Shown piece by piece: positions 1 to 6,742 of a DNA stretch of 10,199 nucleotides. The notes below the pieces were generated by a model. It was not told the origin of the DNA. It made no database searches and saw only the letters and a list, made by a program, of their open reading frames with translations. The stretch is from CAZCPB01 sp964540295 (GTDB lineage: Bacteria; Planctomycetota; Phycisphaerae; Phycisphaerales; UBA1924). Position 1 is the stretch's first letter, and every line of letters begins with the position of its first letter. Made by a program: the position numbers and the translations under genes. The stretch covers positions 1 to 10,199 of the forward strand of contig CAZIMT010000120.1 in NCBI GenBank assembly GCA_964540295.1, written 5' to 3'.

Positions 1-619
1 CCCGGTCGGCTGCCTTTCGGGCCCAACGATCGCCGCCGAACTAGCCCGCTGCCTGCCCGCCGCCATGATCGCCGCCAGCGACGACGCGGGGTTCGCCAAA
101 CAAATCCAATCGTTGTTCACAACCAGTTGGCTGCGGGTGTACACCAACAACGACTTGTTAGGCGTCGAACTGGCGGGCGCGGTGAAGAATGTTGTTGCCA
201 TCGCGGCCGGGATCGTCGACGGCCTGCAGGCCGGGAACAACGCCAAATCCGCTCTGCTCGCTCGCGGGCTCGCTGAAATCTCAAGATTGGGTCTGGCCAT
301 GGGCGCCAGTCCCGACACCTTCTTCGGCATCGCTGGCGTGGGCGACCTAGCCACGAGTTGTTTCTCGCCCGAAGGCCGCAACCGATCCTGCGGCGAAGCG
401 ATCGGCCGCGGAGCCTCGCTGGATGAATACCTCGCCCAGTCGCCGCACGTGGTCGAGGGCGTGGCCACGGCCAAGAGCGTGATGGACTTGGCGAAGAAAT
501 ACCGCGTGGAAATGCCGATCGTGCAGATGGTGCACGCGGTTTTGTTTGAGGAATTGGACGCGATCGAGGCGATCGGGAAACTGATGACGAGAGAGCCCAA
601 GGCGGAGCGGGTGGGGTAG
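1..619 (+). CDS. gpsA: NAD(P)-dependent glycerol-3-phosphate dehydrogenase, C-terminal part (5' end outside window)
   Basis: The enzyme interconverts dihydroxyacetone phosphate and sn-glycerol 3-phosphate in the cytoplasm, supplying the backbone for phospholipids. The reading frame is open from base 2, so the gene begins upstream; about 205 residues are visible, against some 330 for the full family protein. The first visible stretch, LSGPTIAAEL, corresponds to the LSGPSFA region after the Rossmann domain. It is followed by GVELAGAVKNVVAIAAG, which carries the family's catalytic lysine (AVKNV), then GNNAKSALLARGLAEI and GVGDLATSCFSPEGRNR, all hallmarks of GpsA. The missing N-terminal third would hold the GxGxxG nucleotide-binding loop. 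The first ATG inside the window (65) is internal, because homology continues upstream of it. The gene is convergent with the dockerin gene, 130 bp away. Family identity is very secure; cofactor preference cannot be read from this part. Confidence 0.94.
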   Translation, partial: PVGCLSGPTIAAELARCLPAAMIAASDDAGFAKQIQSLFTTSWLRVYTNNDLLGVELAGAVKNVVAIAAGIVDGLQAGNNAKSALLARGLAEISRLGLAMGASPDTFFGIAGVGDLATSCFSPEGRNRSCGEAIGRGASLDEYLAQSPHVVEGVATAKSVMDLAKKYRVEMPIVQMVHAVLFEELDAIEAIGKLMTREPKAERVG

Positions 620-666
620 GCACGCCGGATTCCGCAGAGGTTTCTCTGTGATGCAACGCTCTTGCC

Positions 667-690
667 TGGTGGAGCCGGTTTTCAACCGGC
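667..690 (+). repeat. Palindromic element copy A, downstream of gpsA
   Basis: TGGTGGAGCCGGTTTTCAAC begins this element. It contains a perfect 7-bp stem, GCCGGTT (674-680) and AACCGGC (684-690), with a TTC loop. It starts 48 bp after the gpsA stop codon and reads away from the gene. Two related copies occur at 705-730 (minus strand) and 8280-8304 (plus strand). No T-tract follows, so a classical Rho-independent terminator is not supported. A role in transcription ending or mRNA 3'-end protection is an inference from position. Confidence 0.7.
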
Positions 691-704
691 CTATTCAATC
701 GTTC

Positions 705-730
705 GAGCAGATTGAACATCTGCTCCACCA
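705..730 (-). repeat. Palindromic element copy B, downstream of the dockerin gene (minus strand)
   Basis: Read on the minus strand from 730, the element begins TGGTGGAGCAGATGTTCAAT. The stem is GAGCAGAT (705-712) with ATCTGCTC (718-725), 8 bp and perfect, closing a 5-nt loop. It starts 20 bp after the stop of the dockerin gene and points away from it, as copy A does for gpsA. The outer TGGTGGAG (667-674) and CTCCACCA (723-730) of copies A and B also pair with each other, so the whole 667-730 block could fold as one three-way structure. It may act as a bidirectional end signal between the convergent genes. Confidence 0.68.
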
Positions 731-749
731 CCAAGGCAGCGTTGCAAAG

Positions 750-2576
750 TCAGCAGCCGCTCTCGAATGCCAGCACGTACGCGTCGAAGTCTTCGCCTGT
801 CACGAAACCGTTGCCGTCGAAGTCCGCGTTGAGCGTCCCGACCTCGAAGGCCGCGATGTACGCGTCGAAGTCTTCGCCCGTCACGAACCCGTCGCCGTTG
901 AAGTCTGACGGGCAGGCGATCGAGAACTTGCCGATCTCGGTGCCCCAGCCGCCCGGGCCTTGGAACTCACCGATGTACCAGAAGGTTCTCTGGTCAACCG
1001 GGTCGATGGCCAGGTCGAAATAGTCGCCCCACCGCCCGCTGGCACCGTTGGGACTGGTGTTCACCGTCGTCAACGCGCCCATCGTCCCCAACGCGTCCGT
1101 CGATTTGCGGCCCGTGACGCGCACCGTCGGCGTGGTGCTCGAAGTGCTGGCCCCGACGACCAGCCCGACGTTATTATTGATATCAGAGCAGATGGCGGGG
1201 AAGTAGGAATACAGGCCCGTGGGGGAGGCTGGGTTGATGTTGCCCGACTGCACCAGCGAGACCGAGCCGCTGGTGGGCCAGTTATTGGTGTTCATGTGGT
1301 ACCAGCGCGCCACGTCCTTGCCGCCCGAGCTGATGTTGTGGGCCGCGTACAGGTTCTTGTTGCGCCAGTGAACGTTGAAGATGCGTTGATCGACGGTGCT
1401 GAGCGTGCCGCCGATGTTGGCGCCTCCGGTAGGTCCGCTGAATGATGGGATCGTGACGGTGGTCGAGACCCGGGTCGGGGCGGTAATCGGGTTGAGGATC
1501 GCGCTGACCTTGAGCTGGGTCGAACTGCCCACCTCGACGAAGAACGGCGCGATGTTGGTCCCGAAGTGCTGAGCCGACTGGCCGGAGGCACCGCCGCTGT
1601 CGCGAAGGTTGAACATCACCGCGGGCGCGCCCGTCAGCAACGGAGCCTTCGTGAACACACGGTAGAAAACGCCGCCAAACCCGCCAGCGTTCAGACCGAA
1701 CAGGTTGCCGGTGACGTAATACGCGTTGGAGTCGTAGCCAAAGCCGGGATAGTCAACCCAGTAGGTGCTGGCCCCGACGGTCACGACGGAGTTGGTGCGG
1801 TACTTGAACCAGACGCCGTTGGGGTCGTTGTCGTCGGAGACAGCGATATCAACCCACGATTCGGTCGTCCCGTATTTTTCCAGCACAACGATCACAAAGC
1901 GCTGAGCCTGGTGGTCGTAGAAGCATTTGGGGTCGAAGGTGAACCCGCCAGCACCAAGCGGCTCGAAAAAGCCAGGGCTGCCAGTGTTGTCGAGGTTGGC
2001 TGAAAACTGCAGCACCCCGGCCTTGGTGTAGAACGCCACCACCATGTTCACCGTTGTCACGATGTGATTGGGACCGACCGCCAGCGTCGGGTCCGGCGGC
2101 GTCCAAGGAGTCTGTCCGATGGCGGGGAAGGCTGGCCCGGGGATCGAGCGGATGACCGACTCGTCCAGACTGCCGACCGGCAGGCTGTTGGCCGGACCCT
2201 GCTTCAGAGGCGGACGATGCCCCTCGGCCTCTTCCAGAAGGCTTTCGATATCCTGAACTTCGCCCTTCCAAGGCTCAGACACCTGGATCTGCTTGGCGAA
2301 GGTGGTGGTATCGATGATTACGGCATCGGCGCTGGTCTGAACCGCCAAATCTCCGTTCGTCAGGTCAATAGGCGCCGGGGGCGCGGCGACGGTCGTCGTG
2401 GCACCTCGACCGGCGGGCTGGAACGATCGCGGGATCGCCTGGTCTTCGGTACCACCAGATCCCGCGATCGACGAGCACCCCGCTAATGCGGAAAGCCCGG
2501 CAAAGAGAGCCGTGAGAACCTTGGTGGTGCTCGAACTCTGGACCCCGCGAACACCCATCTGCCAATTCTTCGTCAT
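750..2576 (-). CDS. Putative secreted lipoprotein with C-terminal GC-type dockerin repeats
   Basis: This 608-residue protein is predicted to be exported. After a basic N-terminus and a hydrophobic stretch (about residues 19-33) comes a lipobox, Leu31-Ala-Gly-Cys34, suggesting lipid attachment at Cys34. The central region (about 145-550) has motifs such as PPDPTLAVGPNHIV (160-173), FDPKCFYDHQAQRF (214-227) and DYPGFGYDSNAYYVTGN (275-291). These recur in large bacterial extracellular proteins of unknown role that are probably beta-rich; no catalytic motif is evident. Residues 555-608 start with Cys-Pro, carry two EF-hand-like calcium loops (D558/N560/D562/D569 and D585/D587/N589/D596), and end in Gly-Cys, the GC-type dockerin arrangement known from planctomycetes. 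The ATG at 2576 was chosen over the one at 2618 because GGGGA lies 6 nt upstream and the signal peptide then has a normal length. Ligand and function are unknown. Confidence 0.88.
   Translation of the reverse strand: MTKNWQMGVRGVQSSSTTKVLTALFAGLSALAGCSSIAGSGGTEDQAIPRSFQPAGRGATTTVAAPPAPIDLTNGDLAVQTSADAVIIDTTTFAKQIQVSEPWKGEVQDIESLLEEAEGHRPPLKQGPANSLPVGSLDESVIRSIPGPAFPAIGQTPWTPPDPTLAVGPNHIVTTVNMVVAFYTKAGVLQFSANLDNTGSPGFFEPLGAGGFTFDPKCFYDHQAQRFVIVVLEKYGTTESWVDIAVSDDNDPNGVWFKYRTNSVVTVGASTYWVDYPGFGYDSNAYYVTGNLFGLNAGGFGGVFYRVFTKAPLLTGAPAVMFNLRDSGGASGQSAQHFGTNIAPFFVEVGSSTQLKVSAILNPITAPTRVSTTVTIPSFSGPTGGANIGGTLSTVDQRIFNVHWRNKNLYAAHNISSGGKDVARWYHMNTNNWPTSGSVSLVQSGNINPASPTGLYSYFPAICSDINNNVGLVVGASTSSTTPTVRVTGRKSTDALGTMGALTTVNTSPNGASGRWGDYFDLAIDPVDQRTFWYIGEFQGPGGWGTEIGKFSIACPSDFNGDGFVTGEDFDAYIAAFEVGTLNADFDGNGFVTGEDFDAYVLAFESGC
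777..905 (-). repeat. Intragenic 48-bp direct repeat encoding the two dockerin calcium loops
   Basis: The blocks 777-824 and 858-905 are 81 bp apart (27 codons) and identical at 44 of 48 positions by direct comparison. They encode the DFNGDGFVTGEDFDAY and DFDGNGFVTGEDFDAY segments of the dockerin gene. Nearly all differences are in third codon positions or conservative changes, so this is either a recent duplication or one kept alike by selection or gene conversion. Confidence 0.9.
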
Positions 2577-2582
2577 GAGATT

Positions 2583-2587
2583 TCCCC
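2583..2587 (-). promoter_or_regulatory. Ribosome binding site of the dockerin gene
   Basis: On the minus strand GGGGA lies 6 nt before the ATG at 2576. It decides the start: the in-frame ATG at 2618 has no comparable purine-rich site and would add 14 residues ahead of an already complete signal peptide. Confidence 0.65.
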
Positions 2588-2933
2588 AGAGAATCGAAAG
2601 CGACTTCACACAGCGCAACGCCGTAACTATCGGCCCGCACTAGAACAGTATGTAGAATTCGCGGGGCCGAGCAAGGCCAATCTTGTGAAATTTGTTGAGT
2701 TCACTGCGGTCGAGAGACTTTCGGTCGTGCCCGGCGCTGCCCGGTTTGCTCGCAAAACGGAATCAGTCAAACCTTGACGTGGAGAGGGCTTTCGGTCACC
2801 ATGAGCGGTTGGCCTCCGGGCGAACCAGGTTTGTTCCGGGTCAGCGGGGCGTCGGTCCGAGGTTTTGTCTTGCCGTCGCCCAGTTTTCCGTGCTCTCAAT
2901 CGCCACCTGAAACTCTCAAATCGGATGCTCGTG

Positions 2934-2939
2934 AAAGGA
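2934..2939 (+). promoter_or_regulatory. Ribosome binding site of livK
   Basis: AAAGGA with 8 nt to the ATG at 2948. It favours the MMNST start over in-frame ATGs further upstream (for example 2774), which would place 58 unrelated residues in front of the signal peptide. Confidence 0.7.
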
Positions 2940-2947
2940 TCGGATCG

Positions 2948-4243
2948 ATGATGAACTCGACTCTGCTGGAAACTCGGGAAACTCACGGCGGGCGGCGGAC
3001 GCTCCTGGGCCGACTGGCGATCGGTCTCTTCGCCAGCCTGGGCCTCGGGGCCGCAACGCTCGCCGGGATGGGTTGCGACAACAAGGACGCCGCCAAAAAC
3101 CCGGCTAAATCCGCGTCTGAAACCACCCCGGCCTCTGGCGGCACCAAGCTCGCCGCCGAATCTGCCCCCGGCGACATGATCCTCATCGGGCACTATGGCT
3201 CCCTCACCGGCTCCAAGGCCACGTTCGGCAAGTCCACCGACAACGGCATCAAGCTCGCCGTGGAAGAGATCAACGCCGCAGGCGGGGTCAGCGTCGCTGG
3301 CGGGCCCAAGAAGAAGATCAAGCTCATCAGCCAAGACACCGAGGGCAAGGCCGACCAGGCTGGCACCGTCGTCACGCGCCTCATCACGCAGGACAAGGTC
3401 GTCGCCCTGCTGGGCGAGGTCGCCTCGGGCATCACGCTCGCGGCGGCCCCTGTCGCGCAACAGTTCGGCGTCCCCATGATCACCCCCAGCTCCACCAACC
3501 CCGAGGTCACGCAGAAGGGCGACATGATCTTCCGCGTCTGCTTCATCGATCCCTTCCAAGGGCTCGCCTGCGCCAAGTTCGTCCGCAACGACCTCAAGTT
3601 CACCAAGGTCGCGCTGCTGGTCGATCAGGCCTCGCCGTACTCCGTGGGCCTCAAGCAAGAGTTCGTCAAGGGCTTCACGGGGCTGGGCGGCAAGATTGTC
3701 TCAGAGCAGGCGTACAACGAGGGCGACAGCGATTTCAACGCCCAGCTCGCCCGCATCCGCGAGTCCGCGCCCGAGGCCATCTTCATCCCCGGCTACTACA
3801 CCGAGGTCTCCAACATCGCCATCCAAGCTCGCAAGCTGGGCATGAACCTGCCCCTCGTCGGCGGCGACGGGTGGGACTCCGAGGACCTCGCCAAGAACGC
3901 TGGCAAGGCTATCGAGGGCTGCTTCTACTCCAACCACTACGCCCCCGACCAGCCCACCAAAGAGATCACCGAGTTCGTCACCAAGTACAAAAAGAACTAC
4001 GGCGGCACGCCCGACGGGCTCGCGGCCTTGGGCTACGACGCCGCCAACATCCTCTTCGACTCCATGACCCGGGCCAAGAGCCTCAAGGGCAAGGACCTTC
4101 GCGACGCGATCGCCGCCACCAAGGGCTATAAGGCGGTCACCGGGAACATCACGATCGACGCCGACCGCAACGCCGTGAAGGCGGCCGTGATCGTGGAGAT
4201 GAAGAACGGTGTGCCGGTCTACAAGGCTACGGTTAACCCCTAA
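2948..4243 (+). CDS. livK: ABC transporter substrate-binding protein, branched-chain amino acid (LivJ/LivK) type
   Basis: This 431-residue protein is the extracytoplasmic receptor that would deliver ligand to the LivHM channel. The export signal has twin arginines (R16-R17 in GRRTLLGRL), a hydrophobic stretch to about residue 39, and then Gly40-Met-Gly-Cys43. Cys43 is a candidate lipidation site, but the -3 residue is Gly rather than the usual Leu/Val/Ile, so the lipobox is non-standard. A Lys/Ala/Ser/Thr-rich linker (44-75) precedes a periplasmic-binding-protein type I fold (Peripla_BP_6), starting IGHYGSLTGSKATFG with the following NGIKLAVEEINAAGGV. The segment PMITPSSTNPEVTQ and the C-terminal GYKAVTGNITIDADRNAVK are also typical. 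Ligands in this family include Leu/Ile/Val, other amino acids, amides and urea; the sequence alone does not decide. The genes for the rest of the transporter follow directly. A 5-prime extension to 2774 is open but unlike any family N-terminus. Confidence 0.93.
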   Translation: MMNSTLLETRETHGGRRTLLGRLAIGLFASLGLGAATLAGMGCDNKDAAKNPAKSASETTPASGGTKLAAESAPGDMILIGHYGSLTGSKATFGKSTDNGIKLAVEEINAAGGVSVAGGPKKKIKLISQDTEGKADQAGTVVTRLITQDKVVALLGEVASGITLAAAPVAQQFGVPMITPSSTNPEVTQKGDMIFRVCFIDPFQGLACAKFVRNDLKFTKVALLVDQASPYSVGLKQEFVKGFTGLGGKIVSEQAYNEGDSDFNAQLARIRESAPEAIFIPGYYTEVSNIAIQARKLGMNLPLVGGDGWDSEDLAKNAGKAIEGCFYSNHYAPDQPTKEITEFVTKYKKNYGGTPDGLAALGYDAANILFDSMTRAKSLKGKDLRDAIAATKGYKAVTGNITIDADRNAVKAAVIVEMKNGVPVYKATVNP

Positions 4244-4271
4244 CCGCTTGAGGGGCGGCGTTTTCAAGTTC

Positions 4272-4351
4272 CGCGATGCACGAGTATCCGTGATACTCGC
4301 GTACCCGTGAAACTCGTGTATTTGCGAAACCCCTGTATTCGTGGAACAAGG
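4272..4351 (+). repeat. Degenerate 17-bp tandem repeat (4 units plus a partial fifth) between livK and livH
   Basis: Units start at 4272, 4289, 4306, 4323 and 4340: CGCGATGCACGAGTATC, CGTGATACTCGCGTACC, CGTGAAACTCGTGTATT, TGCGAAACCCCTGTATT, then CGTGGAACAAGG. The rough consensus is CGTGAWACTCGTGTAYY. A period of 17 is not a multiple of three, so the array is not a coding repeat. The last unit runs into the probable ribosome binding region of livH. There are no unique spacers, so it is not a CRISPR. Confidence 0.75.
4281..4299 (+). promoter_or_regulatory. Hairpin in the livK-livH gap, possible attenuator or mRNA end signal
   Basis: CGAGTAT (4281-4287) pairs perfectly with ATACTCG (4293-4299) around a CCGTG loop. 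It lies across tandem-repeat units 1 and 2. Binding-protein genes are often expressed more strongly than the permease genes behind them, and hairpins in this gap are a usual way to do it; that role is inferred. No T-run follows, so full termination is unlikely. Confidence 0.45.
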
Positions 4352-4365
4352 GCGGCACGTCGCGC

Positions 4366-5292
4366 GTGGACCAGTTTCTTCAAACGCTCAAGGACGCCGT
4401 TACCATCGGGAGCCTCTACGCGCTCATCGCGCTGGGCTACACCATGGTCTACGGCATCCTCAAGTTCATCAACTTCGCGCACAGCGACGTGGTGGTCCTG
4501 GGCGCGTGGATCTCGCTGCTCACCGCCAACAAAGTCCTGCAACTAGCTGGCGGCGAACACGCCGCGCCGTGGGTCGGGCCCGTCGTCTTGGTCGTCGCCA
4601 TGCTGGCGTGCGGCGCGATCAGCTTCACGATCGAGCGGCTCGCGTACAAACCTCTGCGAAAAGCCCCACGGCTCAACGTGCTCATCACGGCCATCGGCGT
4701 CTCGCTCTTCCTTCAGAACACCGGGCAACTCTCGGCGTTCTTCGGCACCAGCCCGCGCAGTATCGTCCCCTTGCTGGGCGATCAGGCCGTGTTCAGCATC
4801 GGCCTGGTCGACGTGAGCACGGTTGACATTGTTGGCGTTGGCACCGCTGTCGTGCTGATGATCGTGCTCGAATGGCTCGTCTTCCATACCAAGCTCGGGC
4901 GGGCCATGCGGGCCGTCAGTTACGACACCCGCAACGCCGCGCTCATGGGCGTGCCGGTCGATCGTGTCATCAGCTTCACGTTCGTCGCGGGCGCGATGCT
5001 CGCCGCCGCGGGCGGGTTTCTCTGGGCTCTCCGCTTCGTCGTCATCAAGCAACCCGCCGACACAAGCTGGACTCTGCTCGGGCTCAAAGCCTTCGTCGCG
5101 GCCGTGGTCGGTGGGATCGGCAACGTCCGCGGGGCCATGCTTGGTGGGCTCGCCATCGGGCTCCTCGAAATGTTCGGTGCAGCCTACCTCTCGTCGAGCT
5201 ACAAGGACGTCTACGTCTTCGGCCTGCTCATCATCGTGCTGCTCGTCCGCCCGTCTGGTCTGCTCGGCAAGGCCATCGTTGAGAAAGTCTGA
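4366..5292 (+). CDS. livH: Branched-chain amino acid ABC transporter permease LivH
   Basis: This is one of the two inner-membrane subunits that form the transport channel, partner of LivM. The 308-residue length is typical of LivH. The N-terminus IGSLYALIALGYTMVYGILK followed by FINFAHSD (to residue 41) is the family hallmark. Hydrophobic segments are spread along the protein, consistent with about eight membrane helices. The cytoplasmic EAA-like loop that contacts the ATPases is visible near residues 183-200 (AVSYDTRNAALMGVPVD). The conserved AVVGGIGNVRGAMLGGLAIG stretch and the ending LLVRPSGLLG are also standard. The start is a GTG at 4366. An AAGGG at 4348-4352 lies 13 nt upstream, rather far, so the ribosome site is weak; no better start is seen and alignment with the family fits. 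It begins 122 bp after livK and ends 22 bp before livM. Confidence 0.93.
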   Translation: MDQFLQTLKDAVTIGSLYALIALGYTMVYGILKFINFAHSDVVVLGAWISLLTANKVLQLAGGEHAAPWVGPVVLVVAMLACGAISFTIERLAYKPLRKAPRLNVLITAIGVSLFLQNTGQLSAFFGTSPRSIVPLLGDQAVFSIGLVDVSTVDIVGVGTAVVLMIVLEWLVFHTKLGRAMRAVSYDTRNAALMGVPVDRVISFTFVAGAMLAAAGGFLWALRFVVIKQPADTSWTLLGLKAFVAAVVGGIGNVRGAMLGGLAIGLLEMFGAAYLSSSYKDVYVFGLLIIVLLVRPSGLLGKAIVEKV

Positions 5293-5300
5293 TTCAGATC

Positions 5301-5304
5301 GGAG
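5301..5304 (+). promoter_or_regulatory. Ribosome binding site deciding the livM start
   Basis: GGAG lies 10 nt before the GTG at 5315. The frame is open far upstream inside livH (back to 4964) without an ATG in the gap, so this site together with the GTG defines livM. A second GTG at 5305 is in a different frame. Confidence 0.6.
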
Positions 5305-5314
5305 TGTCGCCTCG

Positions 5315-6742
5315 GTGTCGAGTCTCAGCCAAAGCGCCAACCGCCTCAGCCCCGGCTTCGCCAAAGCGACGCTCGGAGGCTTGTGGCCGATCGCGCTGGG
5401 AATCACCCTCGCCGCCTGCCTCCAAGTCTTCATCAAGCCGCACATCGACGCCTATTACGCTCTCATCGCGCTCAACATCGGCGTCAACATCGTCCTAGCC
5501 GTCTCCCTCAACATCGTCAACGGCTTCACCGGCCAGTTCTCTATCGGCCACGCCGGGTTCCTCGCCGTCGGCGGTTACGCGGCCGGGGCCGTCACCTACT
5601 ACGGCTCCATCTGCCTCTTCGGTTCCGCCGACGTCCACGGCGGGCTCCTCAGCGGCATGCCCATGGACACCGAAGGCCTCGCATTTCTCGGGTCGGGCGA
5701 CGCGCTCTTCCTCGTCGCCCTCATCGTCGGCGGGCTCGTCGCCGCGCTCGCTGGCCTGCTGGTTGGGCTTCCCTCACTTCGCCTTCGCGGCGACTACCTC
5801 GCCATCGTCACCCTCGGCTTCGGCGAGATCGTCCGCGTCCTGCTCCAGCAAACCGACACGCTTATCAAGCGCAGTGTCGGCAGCGAAACCGCCGAGCAGT
5901 TCGCCCAGCGCGTTCGCGACACGCCTTGGTGGCAGCTCCCTAAGTCCGTCGGCGGCGCGCTCGGCTTCACCGACCTCCCCAAGTACACCAGCCTCTTCTG
6001 GGTCTACGCACTCGTCGCGGTCATGCTGATCGTCGCGTTCCGCCTCAAAGAAAGCAGCTACGGCCGGGCTTTCCTCTCCATCCGCGAGGACGAGATCGCC
6101 GCCGAATCCATGGGCGTCAACACCACCCGCTACAAGGTCTGGGCCTTCGTCATCGCCGCGTTCTTCGCGGGCATGGCGGGCGGGCTCTTCGCGCACCAGC
6201 TCGGCACCTCCCTCAGCCCCGTCAACGCCGGGTTCCAAAAGAGCTTCGACATCATCATCATGGTCGTCCTGGGCGGGCTCGGCTCTATCTCCGGCGCAAC
6301 CCTGGCCGCGATCATCCTGACCATCATCCCCGAATGGCTTCGCGGCGTTGAGCTGCAGACCTCGACGATCTTCGTGCTCATCGGTCTGACCTTGCTCGCG
6401 GTCGGCGTTCTCAAGGTCTATCGCGCCCGCGCGATCGCCAAGAAGACCGGCGTCGAAGACCGCTCCGCACGCCGTCGCGCCATCGGCCCCGCCCTCGGGC
6501 TCATCCTCATCTCGCAATACTTCTTCCGCGGGCACCTCCCCGCCGCGCTGCAAACCACGATCAACCTCGGCGAGTACCGCATGATCCTCTACGCGCTCAT
6601 CCTCATCATCATGATGATCGCGCGCCCCAAAGGCCTCTTCGGCGTCCGCGAGCTCTGGAACATCGGACCGTGGGCCAAGAAAGCTCGGGTCGCACGCCAG
6701 AACGCTGGCGGCATCGTGCCCACGCAGGGCGGTGCCGCGTGA
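5315..6742 (+). CDS. livM: Branched-chain amino acid ABC transporter permease LivM
   Basis: This is the second channel-forming inner-membrane subunit, pairing with LivH. From the GTG at 5315 it has 475 residues, longer than many LivM proteins (often 320-430). Hallmarks are GFTGQFSIGHAGF (70-82), GLPSLRLRGDYLAIVTLGFG, and the EAA-like loop around 255-275 (IREDEIAAESMGVNTTRYK), which docks onto the ATPases. The stretch VVLGGLGSISGATLAA and the ending MMIARPKGLFGVRELW are also family features. Extra length lies in the loops near residues 95-125 and 185-225, in a charged segment near 370-390 (YRARAIAKKTGVEDRSARRR), and in a basic tail after the last helix. The stop codon overlaps the livG start by 4 bp, indicating translational coupling. 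Identification is firm; the start is moderately firm. Confidence 0.92.
   Translation: MSSLSQSANRLSPGFAKATLGGLWPIALGITLAACLQVFIKPHIDAYYALIALNIGVNIVLAVSLNIVNGFTGQFSIGHAGFLAVGGYAAGAVTYYGSICLFGSADVHGGLLSGMPMDTEGLAFLGSGDALFLVALIVGGLVAALAGLLVGLPSLRLRGDYLAIVTLGFGEIVRVLLQQTDTLIKRSVGSETAEQFAQRVRDTPWWQLPKSVGGALGFTDLPKYTSLFWVYALVAVMLIVAFRLKESSYGRAFLSIREDEIAAESMGVNTTRYKVWAFVIAAFFAGMAGGLFAHQLGTSLSPVNAGFQKSFDIIIMVVLGGLGSISGATLAAIILTIIPEWLRGVELQTSTIFVLIGLTLLAVGVLKVYRARAIAKKTGVEDRSARRRAIGPALGLILISQYFFRGHLPAALQTTINLGEYRMILYALILIIMMIARPKGLFGVRELWNIGPWAKKARVARQNAGGIVPTQGGAA

Larger units (their letters stand above)
2577..2947. other. Divergent intergenic region between the dockerin gene and livK
   Basis: The 371 bp between the two start codons must hold the control signals for both directions. 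I see no RNA gene and no convincing coding frame. The AT-richest part is about 2640-2705; it contains GTGAA (2685-2689), 10 nt, then TTCAC (2700-2704), a possible weak operator. TTGACG at 2774-2779 resembles a -35 box for livK, but no good -10 follows at 16-18 nt. Close to livK, CTCTCAATCG (2893-2902) and CTCTCAAATCG (2913-2923) form a short direct repeat, and GAGAG at 2782-2786 could pair with either CTCTC, which would give a long structured leader. All regulatory readings here are tentative. Confidence 0.5.

Noticed and set aside
712..1023. Plus-strand open frames inside the dockerin gene (several, 712-2643)
   Set aside because: They are opposite a gene with a clear signal peptide, ribosome site and domain. 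Repeated peptides in them only mirror the dockerin repeat.
2774..2947. N-terminal extension of livK from the ATG at 2774
   Set aside because: It would put 58 unrelated residues before a complete export signal. AAAGGA is correctly spaced for the ATG at 2948.
2627..3658. 343-codon open frame on the minus strand across livK
   Set aside because: It lies antisense to a well-supported gene, its translation is rich in Arg, Gly, Asp and Glu as expected of a high-GC shadow frame, and it has no recognisable domain.
4244..4264. Rho-independent terminator directly after livK
   Set aside because: Only 4-5 bp of pairing (CCGC with GCGG) precedes a run of four T; too weak to call, although it may contribute to reduced read-through.
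4272..4351. Short CRISPR array
   Set aside because: The 17-bp units are directly abutting and degenerate, with no unique spacers and no cas genes.
4543..5445. 300-codon open frame on the minus strand across livH and livM
   Set aside because: Shadow of the C-ending codon use of the permease genes; the translation is low-complexity and crosses two real genes.
5774..6553. 259-codon open frame on the minus strand across livM
   Set aside because: Antisense shadow with Asp/Glu/Gly-rich composition and no family resemblance.
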